Below, piece after piece: positions 19,345 through 29,913 of a stretch of 64,000 nt of DNA. Both the position numbers and the translations under genes were made by a program. Location of the stretch: contig SVJL01000001.1 of NCBI GenBank assembly GCA_015068985.1, positions 1 to 64,000 of the forward strand. Reading direction: 5' to 3'. This DNA is from Oscillospiraceae bacterium (GTDB lineage: Bacteria; Bacillota; Clostridia; UMGS1810). The stretch's first letter is position 1, and each line of letters opens with the position of its first letter. The notes below the pieces were generated by a model that worked only from the letters and a program-made list of their open reading frames with translations, had not been told where the DNA came from and did not search any database.

Positions 19345-22300
19345 ATGGCAAAAAAATTAATTTCTCTGATATTAATCGTTTCATTTATATTGCCTCTTGG
19401 GGCATTTGATGTGTTTGCAGCTGTGCAGCCTACAATATACCTTAACGAAGTTTTCGACGACTATGCATTTAACGAAACAGCCACCGGTCCCGTCACAGTT
19501 ACAGCCGGAGTTGATGCAAGAGTTAAAGCAAAATCTGACAAAGGCTTCGACAAAGCTCTTTACGCAAATGCGTGGGGCGATAATGTGTATCTATATGCTC
19601 CGCTCTCGGGTGTAGAAAACACATTTGTTGTGACAGCTGATGTACGCTTTGACGGCAAACGTACCACTGCTTCTCTTTTCACACTTGGTTCTTACGATCT
19701 TCTCTCAGTCAGCGCTGATGGCAGAGTAACTCTTCCCGACGGCAAGACTGTTGGTGGTATGTCATATGGCAGATGGACAACATACACCTTTGCATTTGAC
19801 CTTCGCAACGAATCAAGTCAGCAGATGGATATTTATGTAAATGGCAAGCTCAAGCTTGACAACTGGAAAATCAAAACAAAAATTTCTGCTCCTTCAGAGA
19901 TTTCTTTCTTTGTGGCTCAGCCCGACGAAGAAGGCGGCTCCACAGAATTTATGCTGGACAATTTCAGAGTGTATGGTGGCAACAAAGTTCTTTCTGCAAA
20001 AGATTTCCCGTCTAAGGGTGTTTCAACCGAGGTGAAAACATTTGCAGAAACAACTCAGATTGATCTTAATAAAGAAGTTACTGTATATAATATAGTAGAC
20101 TTTGACACAAATAACTCTTACACCCAGGTTCCGAAAAACAATGTTCTGGAACGCAGAACACTTGATGATCCCGATCATCCAACAGTATTTTACGAAAACA
20201 GAACCAACACTAGCGACGCATTCATCGATATTGCCAACGATGCGGCTATGCAAAATGAGTGGAAGTTTATTGTAGAATTTAACCTCTACCTTATACGCAA
20301 TGGCTATCGTATAAGCATTGCCTACACCGACACCAACGGCAAAGCCACCACCGGCGTTTTCGTAACCGGCAGCAGCATCATTTGCGGCGGTGTTAAAGGC
20401 GGTTCGGTTCCATACAATAAGTGGACAAAGGTTTCTGTTCTCTACGATATGACACTTGCCACATATTCAGTGTGGCTCAACGGTGTGGAAGCAGTTTCTC
20501 CCCAAAAGCTTCCCAACGGAAGATTCACTCCTCAAAAGGTTCGTATAGGCACATCCTCCGGCGGCGGCCCAATCGAATATTACCTTGACGACATTCGTAT
20601 CTACAGTGGCAATAATGTTGTAGATTTTACTGAAGAAACAAATTCTGAAGGAACAAATTCAGAAGAAACCGTTGCTCCCGGTGGTACCTCTTCCTCCGGT
20701 AGCTCATCATCTCACAGTCCGTCAGGTTCGGGCTCTTCATCATCTTCTTCATCTCTTGGACTCAACTCCGTATTTGAGAAAGACTCCGTTGCTCTTGGCT
20801 ACATTGGCAATGCTGTTGTTTTCAAAGATGATATCAATTCAGTTGTATTTGACCACAAAAAATACAAATATGAAGATGTATCCGAGGGGTATCCATATAT
20901 AGCCGATAATGGCACATTTATGATACCTGCCGATTTGTTTGGCAAAGCCTTTGGCACTGCTGTTGTTTTGAACGAAAATGAGGTTACAATCGGCACCGAT
21001 GCAAAAACAACTGTTGGTGCTGCCACAATCAGTGCATCCGGCAAGGAATATAAGCTCGACTCGCCTGTTGCAATCAAAGATGATGTGCTTTACCTTCCTG
21101 TTCGTTCCGTTGCACAAGATATTCTTGGTCGCACCTATATGCTCGACCGTGGTATGCACATTTTTGACAAAACAACATTCAAATATACCAATTCAGAGCT
21201 TACCTACAACACCAAAGAACCCATCGACTCTATTTATCGTTTTATGCAGTTTGAACACAAAACTGCGGCCGATATTTATGCTATGATGGATTCACACCTG
21301 GGTGGCAATGTTCATCCTCGCATAATGACAGACAGTGCAACCCTTAGTGAGATTAAGGCAAACTCACGCACCAATGATGTGGTATCTGAGGCTCTTGCCA
21401 CCACCTTGGAGCAGGCCGACAAATATATGACAACACCTGTTCAGATTTATGACATTCCCGACGGAAAGCGACTTCTTGTTGCTACCCGTAACATAATGGA
21501 AAGGCTTGTTGCACTTTCTGCCGCCTATATGATGACCGGCGACACCAAATATGCTGATCGTGCGTGGACAGAGATGGAAAATTGTTTTGCGTGGAAAGAT
21601 TGGAATACCGCTCAGCACTATCTTGATAACTCCGAGCTTCTCTATGGTGTGGCTGTTGCGTTTGACTCGTTCTATGATTACTACACCGATGAGCAAAAGC
21701 AAATTATTATGGACAAAACATGGGAGCACTCTCTCAAGCACACAGTAGAAAGATATCAGGGCATCAATTTCTCGGGTTCTGAATGGCGTACAGCTCAGTC
21801 TAACTGGGGCTTTGTGTGTAACGGTGCTGTTATCACAGCCGTCCTCACATTCGGCAGAGAAGGCAACACCAAATATCAGCCCTACTATGACTATCTCTTA
21901 GAATGTGCACTTCAGGCTATCGAATATCCGATTATGCTCTATTTCCCCGATGGTGCATGGGAAGAGGGTATGGCATATTGGGAATATGCTCTTCGTTATC
22001 TCACAAGTGCAACTTTAATTCCGCTATACTACTGCACAGGCTCAACTCTCGACTTTATGACTCCTCAGGGTGTTACCAAAGTCGCTGATATGGGACTTTA
22101 TATGCAAAGCGGTAACTTTGGCTTTAATTTCTCAGATAATGCAGACGAAGGCAAAAAATCAAGCGAAGCAGTTTATGCACTTGCTATGCTTCTTGACGAT
22201 GACAGCCTTATGCAAACATGGAACTACGAAATGGAAAGTATGGATGCAACTCACGGTGCCAGAACTCTTATGTGGTATCGTCCGTCTGATGACGACAATG

Positions 22301-23871
22301 CGACCGATGCTTCTTCAACACCTCTCGATTCATATTTCAGAGGCATATGGGTTGGTTCTATGAAAGAAGAATGGTACAATACCGATGGCTCAACAGTGTT
22401 CTTCAAGGGCGGCGAGCTCCGAATGAACAGCCATTTTGACACAGGTACGTTCTGCTTTGATACAATGGGCGAAAGATGGTCTGTTGACCTTGGTAAAGAC
22501 AGCTACAATATCGCCGGCGGCTACACCGGCTTTGCAGGCTTTGAACTCTATGCAAAACGTCCTGAAGGTCATAACTGCGTTGTTATCAACCCAAGAGCCG
22601 ATATCGACGGTAAGTACTACGGTGGTCAGGCATATGACACAAAGGCAGAAATTATTGCTATGGAAAGCAAAGAAAAAGCAGCCTACACTCTCATAGACCT
22701 TTCCGAAACCTATAAATATGACACAAGCTCCTACACAAGAGGCTTCTATCTTGGTGATGACAGACGCACACTCACTGTTCAGGATGAGATTTCTCTCCTT
22801 GAGGACAATAGCCCCATATATTGGTTTATGCACACAAGAGCAAAAATTGATATTGATGCCGACGGTAAAGGTGCAGTCCTTAGCCAAAACGGCAAGTCTG
22901 TTCGTGTTGATATGCTCACCAATGCATCTGATGCTAAGTTTACTGTTGGTGATGTTGGCGAAGACGTTCAGCGTTTCCCCACCGATCCTGTAAGACCGGG
23001 TCAGCTTCAGGGCGGCACATTCACATCTGTTAAGGCTCTCACACTCGAAGCCAAAGGCAGTGGTGATGTGTATATTACAATCAAGCTCAGCCCTATGGAT
23101 GGCGACTTCGACACCTATGCCGACATTAGCTACACTCCAATCAAAGACTGGACTCTTCCCGATGGTGCCAAGGCAGATAAACTCCGTGTTGATATGATTT
23201 ATGTAAACGGTACTCCCATAGATGGTTTTGCAAAAGGAAAATTCGACTACGAAATCACAGTTCCTTACGGTGCACCCGTTCCGGTTATCACGGCCACAAG
23301 CTCCGATGGCGATGTTATTGTTGAGCAGTCAACATCGGTAGATGTGCCCACCTATGTGTATGTTGCCGGCAGTGATGGTCGCAAAGTAAAATATACCGTA
23401 AATCACGACCCTGTTATTAATGTTACAACTTCTCTCATAGCCGGTCTCACCGGTCAGGTTGGAATTCCTGAAGGCTATAAAGCTCTTTATGGAACTCCTG
23501 AAATTTCCATTCTGGAGCAGGCAGGTAACGACGAAAAATGTCTTGTTGACGGCGATTTTGACACTCGTTGGGCAGCAACGGGTGAGGGTGTATGGTGCGA
23601 AATTGACCTTGGTCAGGTTACCGACATTTCCGGTGTGGCTGTAGGCATATATTCGGGCGACACAAGAAAGAACATATTCAAGATTCAGATTTCCGAAAAC
23701 GGTGCAGACTATGTGACTGTATATGATGGCATGAGCACAGGTCTCACAGGCACAGACTACGAGTCATATATGTTTGAACGTAAAGCAAGATACATTCGCT
23801 ACGAAGGCTTCAAGAATAACCAAAACACATGGAACTCAGTGCTTGAGCTTGCGGCAATAGTAAAGAAATAG
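19345..23871 (+). CDS. Secreted heparinase II/III-type polysaccharide lyase: LamG-like, Ser-rich linker, copper-amine-oxidase-N-like, lyase, F5/8 type C-like
   Basis: Signal peptide; LamG-like repeats; GSSSSHSPSGSGSSSSSSS; DVLYLPVRSVAQDILG; SEWRTAQSNWGFVCNGAVITAVL; LRMNSHFDTGTFCFDTMGERWSVDLG; C-terminal DGDFDTRWAATGEGVWCEIDLGQVTDISGVAVGIYSGDTRKNIFKIQISENG. Confidence 0.82.
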   Translation: MAKKLISLILIVSFILPLGAFDVFAAVQPTIYLNEVFDDYAFNETATGPVTVTAGVDARVKAKSDKGFDKALYANAWGDNVYLYAPLSGVENTFVVTADVRFDGKRTTASLFTLGSYDLLSVSADGRVTLPDGKTVGGMSYGRWTTYTFAFDLRNESSQQMDIYVNGKLKLDNWKIKTKISAPSEISFFVAQPDEEGGSTEFMLDNFRVYGGNKVLSAKDFPSKGVSTEVKTFAETTQIDLNKEVTVYNIVDFDTNNSYTQVPKNNVLERRTLDDPDHPTVFYENRTNTSDAFIDIANDAAMQNEWKFIVEFNLYLIRNGYRISIAYTDTNGKATTGVFVTGSSIICGGVKGGSVPYNKWTKVSVLYDMTLATYSVWLNGVEAVSPQKLPNGRFTPQKVRIGTSSGGGPIEYYLDDIRIYSGNNVVDFTEETNSEGTNSEETVAPGGTSSSGSSSSHSPSGSGSSSSSSSLGLNSVFEKDSVALGYIGNAVVFKDDINSVVFDHKKYKYEDVSEGYPYIADNGTFMIPADLFGKAFGTAVVLNENEVTIGTDAKTTVGAATISASGKEYKLDSPVAIKDDVLYLPVRSVAQDILGRTYMLDRGMHIFDKTTFKYTNSELTYNTKEPIDSIYRFMQFEHKTAADIYAMMDSHLGGNVHPRIMTDSATLSEIKANSRTNDVVSEALATTLEQADKYMTTPVQIYDIPDGKRLLVATRNIMERLVALSAAYMMTGDTKYADRAWTEMENCFAWKDWNTAQHYLDNSELLYGVAVAFDSFYDYYTDEQKQIIMDKTWEHSLKHTVERYQGINFSGSEWRTAQSNWGFVCNGAVITAVLTFGREGNTKYQPYYDYLLECALQAIEYPIMLYFPDGAWEEGMAYWEYALRYLTSATLIPLYYCTGSTLDFMTPQGVTKVADMGLYMQSGNFGFNFSDNADEGKKSSEAVYALAMLLDDDSLMQTWNYEMESMDATHGARTLMWYRPSDDDNATDASSTPLDSYFRGIWVGSMKEEWYNTDGSTVFFKGGELRMNSHFDTGTFCFDTMGERWSVDLGKDSYNIAGGYTGFAGFELYAKRPEGHNCVVINPRADIDGKYYGGQAYDTKAEIIAMESKEKAAYTLIDLSETYKYDTSSYTRGFYLGDDRRTLTVQDEISLLEDNSPIYWFMHTRAKIDIDADGKGAVLSQNGKSVRVDMLTNASDAKFTVGDVGEDVQRFPTDPVRPGQLQGGTFTSVKALTLEAKGSGDVYITIKLSPMDGDFDTYADISYTPIKDWTLPDGAKADKLRVDMIYVNGTPIDGFAKGKFDYEITVPYGAPVPVITATSSDGDVIVEQSTSVDVPTYVYVAGSDGRKVKYTVNHDPVINVTTSLIAGLTGQVGIPEGYKALYGTPEISILEQAGNDEKCLVDGDFDTRWAATGEGVWCEIDLGQVTDISGVAVGIYSGDTRKNIFKIQISENGADYVTVYDGMSTGLTGTDYESYMFERKARYIRYEGFKNNQNTWNSVLELAAIVKK

Positions 23872-23881
23872 GAGGCAGACA

Positions 23882-25585
23882 ATGAAAAAAATAATATCTT
23901 TATTACTCACTCTTTCACTCATTATTTGTGTGCCTGCTTCTGTATATGCAGAGGATACCGTATCGGTTTCGATCCTAACTCCGGCAAACGGCATCACAAT
24001 CGAGAATACTGAATGTACAGTAGAGCTCGACACAAACGGCAATATTGACGAAACTGTTATAGAGCTCGACGGCACGAGAATAGATGGCAACGTATTAACA
24101 GAGAGTATGCTCACCATTGGTGAGCACACTCTCGCCGTATACGTAATAGGTGCTGACGGCAGTGTTGCCTCTGACACAAGCATATTCAATGTACAAAAAA
24201 GCATTGTTAACGCCAAGTTTACCCAAAACTTTAACGATATGGCAAATGGTTATGTGGCAGATGCTTCCACCATAATTTTATACGGTGACTATAATTTTAA
24301 AACTGCCGACTACAGAATCACATTTGCTACTCGTTGGAAAGCTAAGCCCGATGCCTATTATGGCAGGGTTTCGGCTGCAAGCGGTCCTGATGGTGATACT
24401 GATTATGCTGCAAATATTACCAGTGAAGTGGGTAGCACCAAGGGGGCAACAAGTCTTCCGAGTATCAATGTGCAGCTTGGTTCATCTGTGGGCGTAAAAA
24501 CCTCAGGAAGTTTTGAGTTTGACCTCAAAATAAATCCGTCCACTTACATCATTTTCAATGCCATTGGTGTTTCAAGTGCATTTTTGAAAAACGATAACAC
24601 ACTCCGACTTTTTGACAATTATTCTGTCACTTCCGGTGGCGTAATTTTAGGCGACAGTGAAAAAACCTATGATCCGTCAAAATGGCAGCATGTTAAAATT
24701 ACTCTTGAACCCACCTCAACGTGCACCAAGTTCAAATTAGAAATGTCTGAAAAGGATGCTCAGGGCAATTGGGTTGTTCACACAACAGTTACCGATACTA
24801 CCACGGCTTCCATCGGCGAAAGAGTTGACGGATTCAGAATATACTACGGTGGCGGTGCAGGTATGGGTCTGAGTCTCGACAATGTCAAAGTGAGTGAAGC
24901 TCCAACGTATACCGGCATCAACAAAATCACATATATGTATGATACTGAAGAGAGCACCGACAAATATCCTGATGTTACAAAGCTCACAGCACTCAAATTA
25001 TATATGAATGAAAAACTTACAGCCTCTGACCTTACGGGCATGGTTGAAATAACCGATTCCAATAATGTTGTTATTCCTGCTTCAGCTCTTGAGGTTGATG
25101 CTGCAAATAATGCAATAATAGCATCGGTTTCTCAAAAGCTTGATGTTAACGCTGCCTACAAAGTTTTGGTTGACCTTTCTGCAAATTATCCGGGCACTGT
25201 TTTGGAAACCGATAAATCACATATCACATTTAAAACAGCTGCCGATTCTTATGACGTTACCGGAATTGACTACTCAGTTGGCTCCACCCGCCTTATCACA
25301 GCTGCACAGCTCAAAGGCAAAAAGCTCAGTGCAACAGTTCATTTTTCCAATAGTGAGATTGATGTTCAGCGAGTAACGGTTGTTCTTGCAGTAAGAAGCG
25401 GCAAAAAATTAGTTGGTCTCGATATTGTTTCTGCGGCAATTCCTGAAACAACAGCAAACTGTGATGTTCCCTTAGAAACAGACATTATCCCCAACGATAT
25501 TACCAAAGCTCAGATACAGGTGATGCTTCTTGACAATATGTCAACTCGTCAACCCGTATTTGCAACATATGAAGTTAATTATTAA
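23882..25585 (+). CDS. Secreted surface protein with LamG-like region and shared C-terminal module
   Basis: Signal peptide MKKIISLLLTLSLIICVPASVYA; C-terminal VTVVLAVRSGKKLVGLD...AQIQVMLLDNMSTRQPVFATYEV. Confidence 0.6.
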   Translation: MKKIISLLLTLSLIICVPASVYAEDTVSVSILTPANGITIENTECTVELDTNGNIDETVIELDGTRIDGNVLTESMLTIGEHTLAVYVIGADGSVASDTSIFNVQKSIVNAKFTQNFNDMANGYVADASTIILYGDYNFKTADYRITFATRWKAKPDAYYGRVSAASGPDGDTDYAANITSEVGSTKGATSLPSINVQLGSSVGVKTSGSFEFDLKINPSTYIIFNAIGVSSAFLKNDNTLRLFDNYSVTSGGVILGDSEKTYDPSKWQHVKITLEPTSTCTKFKLEMSEKDAQGNWVVHTTVTDTTTASIGERVDGFRIYYGGGAGMGLSLDNVKVSEAPTYTGINKITYMYDTEESTDKYPDVTKLTALKLYMNEKLTASDLTGMVEITDSNNVVIPASALEVDAANNAIIASVSQKLDVNAAYKVLVDLSANYPGTVLETDKSHITFKTAADSYDVTGIDYSVGSTRLITAAQLKGKKLSATVHFSNSEIDVQRVTVVLAVRSGKKLVGLDIVSAAIPETTANCDVPLETDIIPNDITKAQIQVMLLDNMSTRQPVFATYEVNY

Positions 25586-25656
25586 TCAATAGCCAAAAGC
25601 CGTATCCGAAAATAAATGTTTGGCTGCGGCTTTTGCGTATTTACCGGAGCGATTTT

Positions 25657-27615
25657 ATGATTATTAAGCTATTTAAAAAAGATGAAACAGCACTTTATGC
25701 GGCTGAAGAGCTCAAAAAATATCTCGATATTATCCATCCGGAATTTTGTGAAAAAATTGTCTTTTCACAAGAAAACGATAATTATATAACAAAAGATGAA
25801 ATTAAACTCGGACTTCTTTCTGATTTTTCGCTCGACACATCCGACGTGCATGACGAAATTTGTGATGATGTTGTTTATATTGACGTCAAAAATGGCAGCG
25901 GAATAATTGCCGGAAGCAACATTCGCAGTATTCTTTTGTCTGTATATGCATATCTGAAGGCGGCGGGGTGCGTTTTTCTGCGTCCCGGTGATGATGGAGA
26001 AATAATTCCCGAAAGAGATATGTCGTGTTTTTCGCACCTTTATCGCAAAAAAGCCGATTTTTCGTTTCGCGGAGAATGCATTGAGGGTGCTGTGAGCTTT
26101 GAACATGTGCGTGACACCATAATCTGGTCACCAAAGGTTGGTATGAATTTGTTTATGATACAACAGATTATTCCCTACAACCTTATGAGCCGTTGGTACA
26201 AACACACAAGCAGCACTTTTTTAAAAGATGAAAATGTATCTTTTGAAGAAGTGGGAGAGATGATAGCAAAATTAGAACCCATAATCAAAAAATGCGGACT
26301 TCAGCTTCATGCTCCCGGCCACGGTTATCTTCTGGAACCTTACGGTATTCACTATAAAACAATTAATGATGACTATGAGCTGACGGAAGAAGCACGGCAG
26401 GATATTGCTGTTGTAGGCGGTAAGCGGGAGCTGTTTTTGGGTTCTCCAAACTTTACTCAGCTATGCTATTCTAATCCTAAAATACGCCGCAGGGTTGTTG
26501 ATTGGCTTGTTGGTTATGTTCAAAAAAAGCCTCACATAGATTTTCTTCAGGTTTGGTTGGCAGATAGCTACAACAACCATTGTGAGTGCGAAAATTGTAT
26601 AAAAGAGCGAGTGTCTGACCTGTATGTTAAGCTTTTGAATGAATTAGATGAAGAGCTTACTCGTCTCAATCTTGACACCAAAGTGGTTTTTTTGCTCTAC
26701 ATAGACACTCTCTGGGCACCTTTGTATGAAAAAATCAGGAATCCGTCTCGGTTTTATATGATGGCGGCTATTGGCGGAAGAGATTTTTCAAAGCCGTATA
26801 ACCTGTCTCAATATGAATCGGCCACTCCCACGTATGTGAAAAACAAATATTCGCTGGAACAATCGTTTCCGCTGCGTATGAAATTTATCGAAGATTGGAA
26901 GCCGTTTTTTAATGGTCCAATAATTTTCTTTGAGTATCATATGTATATCCAACAATATAACGATCCGGGCTTTATGTTTCATTCCGGACTGTGGCACGAT
27001 GATATAAAATGTATGGACAATCTTGGCATTTCGGGAATGATAAGTTGTCAGACTCAGCGTTCATTCTTTCCAAATGGCTTGCCTGTAAGCGTTTTTTCTG
27101 CTACAATGTTTGATAAAGAAACTGATTTCAAAAACTTTACAGAGGAATATTTCAAATCCTCATATGGCGAGGATTATGTTCTTGCAAAAGAGTATCTCAC
27201 AAAGATTTCGGAGCTAATAAATCCTGAGTTTTTGCAGGTTAAATTATCAATTACCGATTTGGACACCGATTCCGGCAGAAAAAAGACTCATATCAAACAA
27301 TGGGTAAACAATCCGCAGGCACAAGCAGCATTCAAAGAAGCGATGTCTGTTGCTTCTTCATTCGGACCCGTTGCAAAGGATAGGTGCATTCACCCCAATG
27401 CTACGATTGCAAAATCGTGGAAGCTGCTTTGGTATCACACTGATTTTTGCCATAAATATGCAGAGATTCTTTTGACGCAATCTCTTGGTGATGAAGAAAA
27501 AGCAAAAAAATTGCTTGCACAAATGACAGATGCTTTTTCGGTGCTTGAGCCTGAAATCAGTGCTCAATTTGATTTATTTTTGTTTGACAATTCGGTAAAG
27601 AGAAAACTTTCATAA
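25657..27615 (+). CDS. DUF4838-like (GH-associated) protein, cytoplasmic
   Basis: MIIKLFKKDETALYAAEELKKYLD...; WLADSYNNHCECENC; paralogue of next gene; no signal peptide; ATG 25657 favoured over upstream start. Confidence 0.65.
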   Translation: MIIKLFKKDETALYAAEELKKYLDIIHPEFCEKIVFSQENDNYITKDEIKLGLLSDFSLDTSDVHDEICDDVVYIDVKNGSGIIAGSNIRSILLSVYAYLKAAGCVFLRPGDDGEIIPERDMSCFSHLYRKKADFSFRGECIEGAVSFEHVRDTIIWSPKVGMNLFMIQQIIPYNLMSRWYKHTSSTFLKDENVSFEEVGEMIAKLEPIIKKCGLQLHAPGHGYLLEPYGIHYKTINDDYELTEEARQDIAVVGGKRELFLGSPNFTQLCYSNPKIRRRVVDWLVGYVQKKPHIDFLQVWLADSYNNHCECENCIKERVSDLYVKLLNELDEELTRLNLDTKVVFLLYIDTLWAPLYEKIRNPSRFYMMAAIGGRDFSKPYNLSQYESATPTYVKNKYSLEQSFPLRMKFIEDWKPFFNGPIIFFEYHMYIQQYNDPGFMFHSGLWHDDIKCMDNLGISGMISCQTQRSFFPNGLPVSVFSATMFDKETDFKNFTEEYFKSSYGEDYVLAKEYLTKISELINPEFLQVKLSITDLDTDSGRKKTHIKQWVNNPQAQAAFKEAMSVASSFGPVAKDRCIHPNATIAKSWKLLWYHTDFCHKYAEILLTQSLGDEEKAKKLLAQMTDAFSVLEPEISAQFDLFLFDNSVKRKLS

Positions 27616-27657
27616 AAATATGTTATCAACACAGTTGGTTTGATAAGGAGCACAATT

Positions 27658-29619
27658 ATGATAATAAAAACATGGCACAACGACGAAACTGCCCTTTATG
27701 CGGCAGAAGAACTAAAAAAATATTTAGACAAAATGGACCTTGGCTTTTGCGAGGATATTGTTGTCACAAGTAGTGTGGAACCGGCTAAAACAGATGGCGA
27801 AATAAAGCTTGGTTTGCTTTCTGACTTTGGCTACGATAGCTCAGATGTTATTGACCCTGCTTGTGATGATGTTGTCTGCATTGACATTAAAAACGGCAGC
27901 GGCATAATTGCCGGAAGCAACATTCGCAGCATACTTTTGTCTGTATATGCATACCTCAGAGCTGCAGGCTGTGCATTTTTGCGTCCGGGAGACGATGGCG
28001 AAATTGTTCCCCAAACAAAAATGTCTGAGTTTTCCTATGTATATCGCAAAAAGGCAGATTATCCTTTCCGTGGAGAATGTATTGAGGGTGCTGTAGGTTT
28101 TGAGCATATTCGCGACACCATAATCTGGTCACCAAAGGTTGGCATGAATATGTTCATGATGGAACAGATAATACCATATAACTATATGAGCCGTTGGTAT
28201 AAGCACGACACCAACACGGTTTTGGAAGATGAAAATGTATCGTTTGAACAGGTAGGGGAGAAGGTAAAAGAAATTGAACTACTAATCAAAAAATGCGGCC
28301 TCCAGCTTCACGCTCTCGGTCACGGCTATCTTCTTGAACCATACGGTATTCATTACAAAACCATTAACGACACCTACGAACTCACTGAAGAAGCCAGACA
28401 GGATATTGCCATCATAAACGGCAAACGTGAGCTGTATCTTGGTTCACCAAACTTTACCCATCTTTGCTATTCCAACAAAAGAATACGTAAAAAACTTGTT
28501 GATTGGCTTGTTGGATATATGAGAGAAAAGCCGTATATAGATTTTCTTCATATCTGGCTTGCCGACTGCACAAACAATCAGTGCGAATGTGAAAATTGTA
28601 TTAATGAACGCGTGTCTGACCTTTATGTTAAGCTTCTTAATGAAGTTGACGAAGAATTCACACGCCTTGGCATCGACACAAAAATTGTTTTTATTCTCTA
28701 TGTCGACACCCTCTGGGCACCCATTTATGAAAAAATTAAAAATCCTGAACGTTTTTATATGATGACGGCAATTGGCGGAAGAGATTTTTCTAAGCCATAT
28801 GACCACACACCTTATGTGGGAGAAACACCGCCGTATGTCAAAAACAAATATAGCGTAGAACAGTCGTTTCCGCTTCGTATGAGATTTATTGACGACTGGA
28901 AGCGTGCTTTCGACGGACGTATGCTCGTGTTTGAATATCATATGTATGTTCAGCAATATAATGACCCCGGATTTATGCGATTATCTAAGCTTTGGCTCGA
29001 TGATGTAAAGAGTCTTGAAAGCTTTAATATTCACGGTATGATGAGCGACCAGACTCAACGCTCTTTCTTCCCCAATGGCTTGCCAATGAGCATATATGCC
29101 GCATCAATGTTTGACAAAACAGTTGAGTTTGATTCATTCACTACAGAATATTTTAAAGCTTCTTATGGCTCAGACTACGCTCTTGCCTATGACTATTTAA
29201 GCAAAATATCAGAACTTATGAGCCCTGAATTATTGCAGACCAAAATGAACATTGTCGACCTTGATGGTGACCTCGGAAGCAAAAAGAAAATTGCTGTTAA
29301 AAACTGGGTAGATAACCCTGAGGCTCAGGAGGGCTTCCGCGAAGTTATGAGCTTGTGCTCAGATTTTAGAAAGGTTGCACAATCACATCTTTCCGATGAT
29401 AATCTAACAGTTGCCAAATCGTGGAAGCTTCTTTGGTATCATACAGATTTTTGCTCGAGGTATGCAAACATTTTGCTTGCACATTCCCTTGGCGATACCG
29501 ATAAAGCGCAAAATCTACTTAATGAGCTTGTTGATGCATTCTCAAAAATCGAACTCGAAATAAGCACCGAGTTTGATCTGTTTTTGTTTAATAACTCTGT
29601 AAAGAGAAAATTTAATTAA
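27658..29619 (+). CDS. DUF4838-like protein, tandem paralogue
   Basis: Same layout as upstream gene: GSGIIAGSNIRSILLSVYAYLRAAGCAFLRPGDDGEI, FRGECIEGAVGFEHIRDTIIWSPKVGMN. Confidence 0.65.
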   Translation: MIIKTWHNDETALYAAEELKKYLDKMDLGFCEDIVVTSSVEPAKTDGEIKLGLLSDFGYDSSDVIDPACDDVVCIDIKNGSGIIAGSNIRSILLSVYAYLRAAGCAFLRPGDDGEIVPQTKMSEFSYVYRKKADYPFRGECIEGAVGFEHIRDTIIWSPKVGMNMFMMEQIIPYNYMSRWYKHDTNTVLEDENVSFEQVGEKVKEIELLIKKCGLQLHALGHGYLLEPYGIHYKTINDTYELTEEARQDIAIINGKRELYLGSPNFTHLCYSNKRIRKKLVDWLVGYMREKPYIDFLHIWLADCTNNQCECENCINERVSDLYVKLLNEVDEEFTRLGIDTKIVFILYVDTLWAPIYEKIKNPERFYMMTAIGGRDFSKPYDHTPYVGETPPYVKNKYSVEQSFPLRMRFIDDWKRAFDGRMLVFEYHMYVQQYNDPGFMRLSKLWLDDVKSLESFNIHGMMSDQTQRSFFPNGLPMSIYAASMFDKTVEFDSFTTEYFKASYGSDYALAYDYLSKISELMSPELLQTKMNIVDLDGDLGSKKKIAVKNWVDNPEAQEGFREVMSLCSDFRKVAQSHLSDDNLTVAKSWKLLWYHTDFCSRYANILLAHSLGDTDKAQNLLNELVDAFSKIELEISTEFDLFLFNNSVKRKFN

Positions 29620-29636
29620 ATTATTGTTTAGCAAAG

Positions 29637-29876
29637 CCTTCCCCTTAGAGGGGAAGGGGGACAGCGTTAGCGGTGGATGAGGTGTAGCGTAGGGTGCAGC
29701 GTTTACGATGCACCGCTTTCGGAACGTCGGAAACCGCCGTTCCCTACAATCAATGAATTTAATTTGTGCGTTGTAGAGACCTGCCTCTGTAGGGTCCGTC
29801 GAGGACTCCGGACCCTACAACGCGTAAATTAAACTGTAGCGTTCCTATTTACTATTCTCTAATCTCTAATCGCTAC
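29637..29876. repeat. Mosaic of palindromic intergenic repeat units
   Basis: CCTTCCCCT/AGGGGAAGG (29637-29657); GTAGGG...CCCTAC 60 bp unit (29689-29748); nested stems 29758-29776/29815-29833 and 29788-29798/29809-29819; GTAGCG/CGCTAC (29836-29876). Confidence 0.75.
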
Positions 29877-29913
29877 GTGGGTAAACAATAATTTACAGGA
29901 AAAGGAGCCAAAA

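Noticed and set aside
20640-20760. Ser-rich repeat considered as a DNA microsatellite
   Set aside because: In-frame flexible linker; codons vary, so a protein-level rather than DNA-level repeat
29620-29913. Repeat cluster considered as a CRISPR array
   Set aside because: Units are palindromes of different length and sequence, without regular spacers or cas genes
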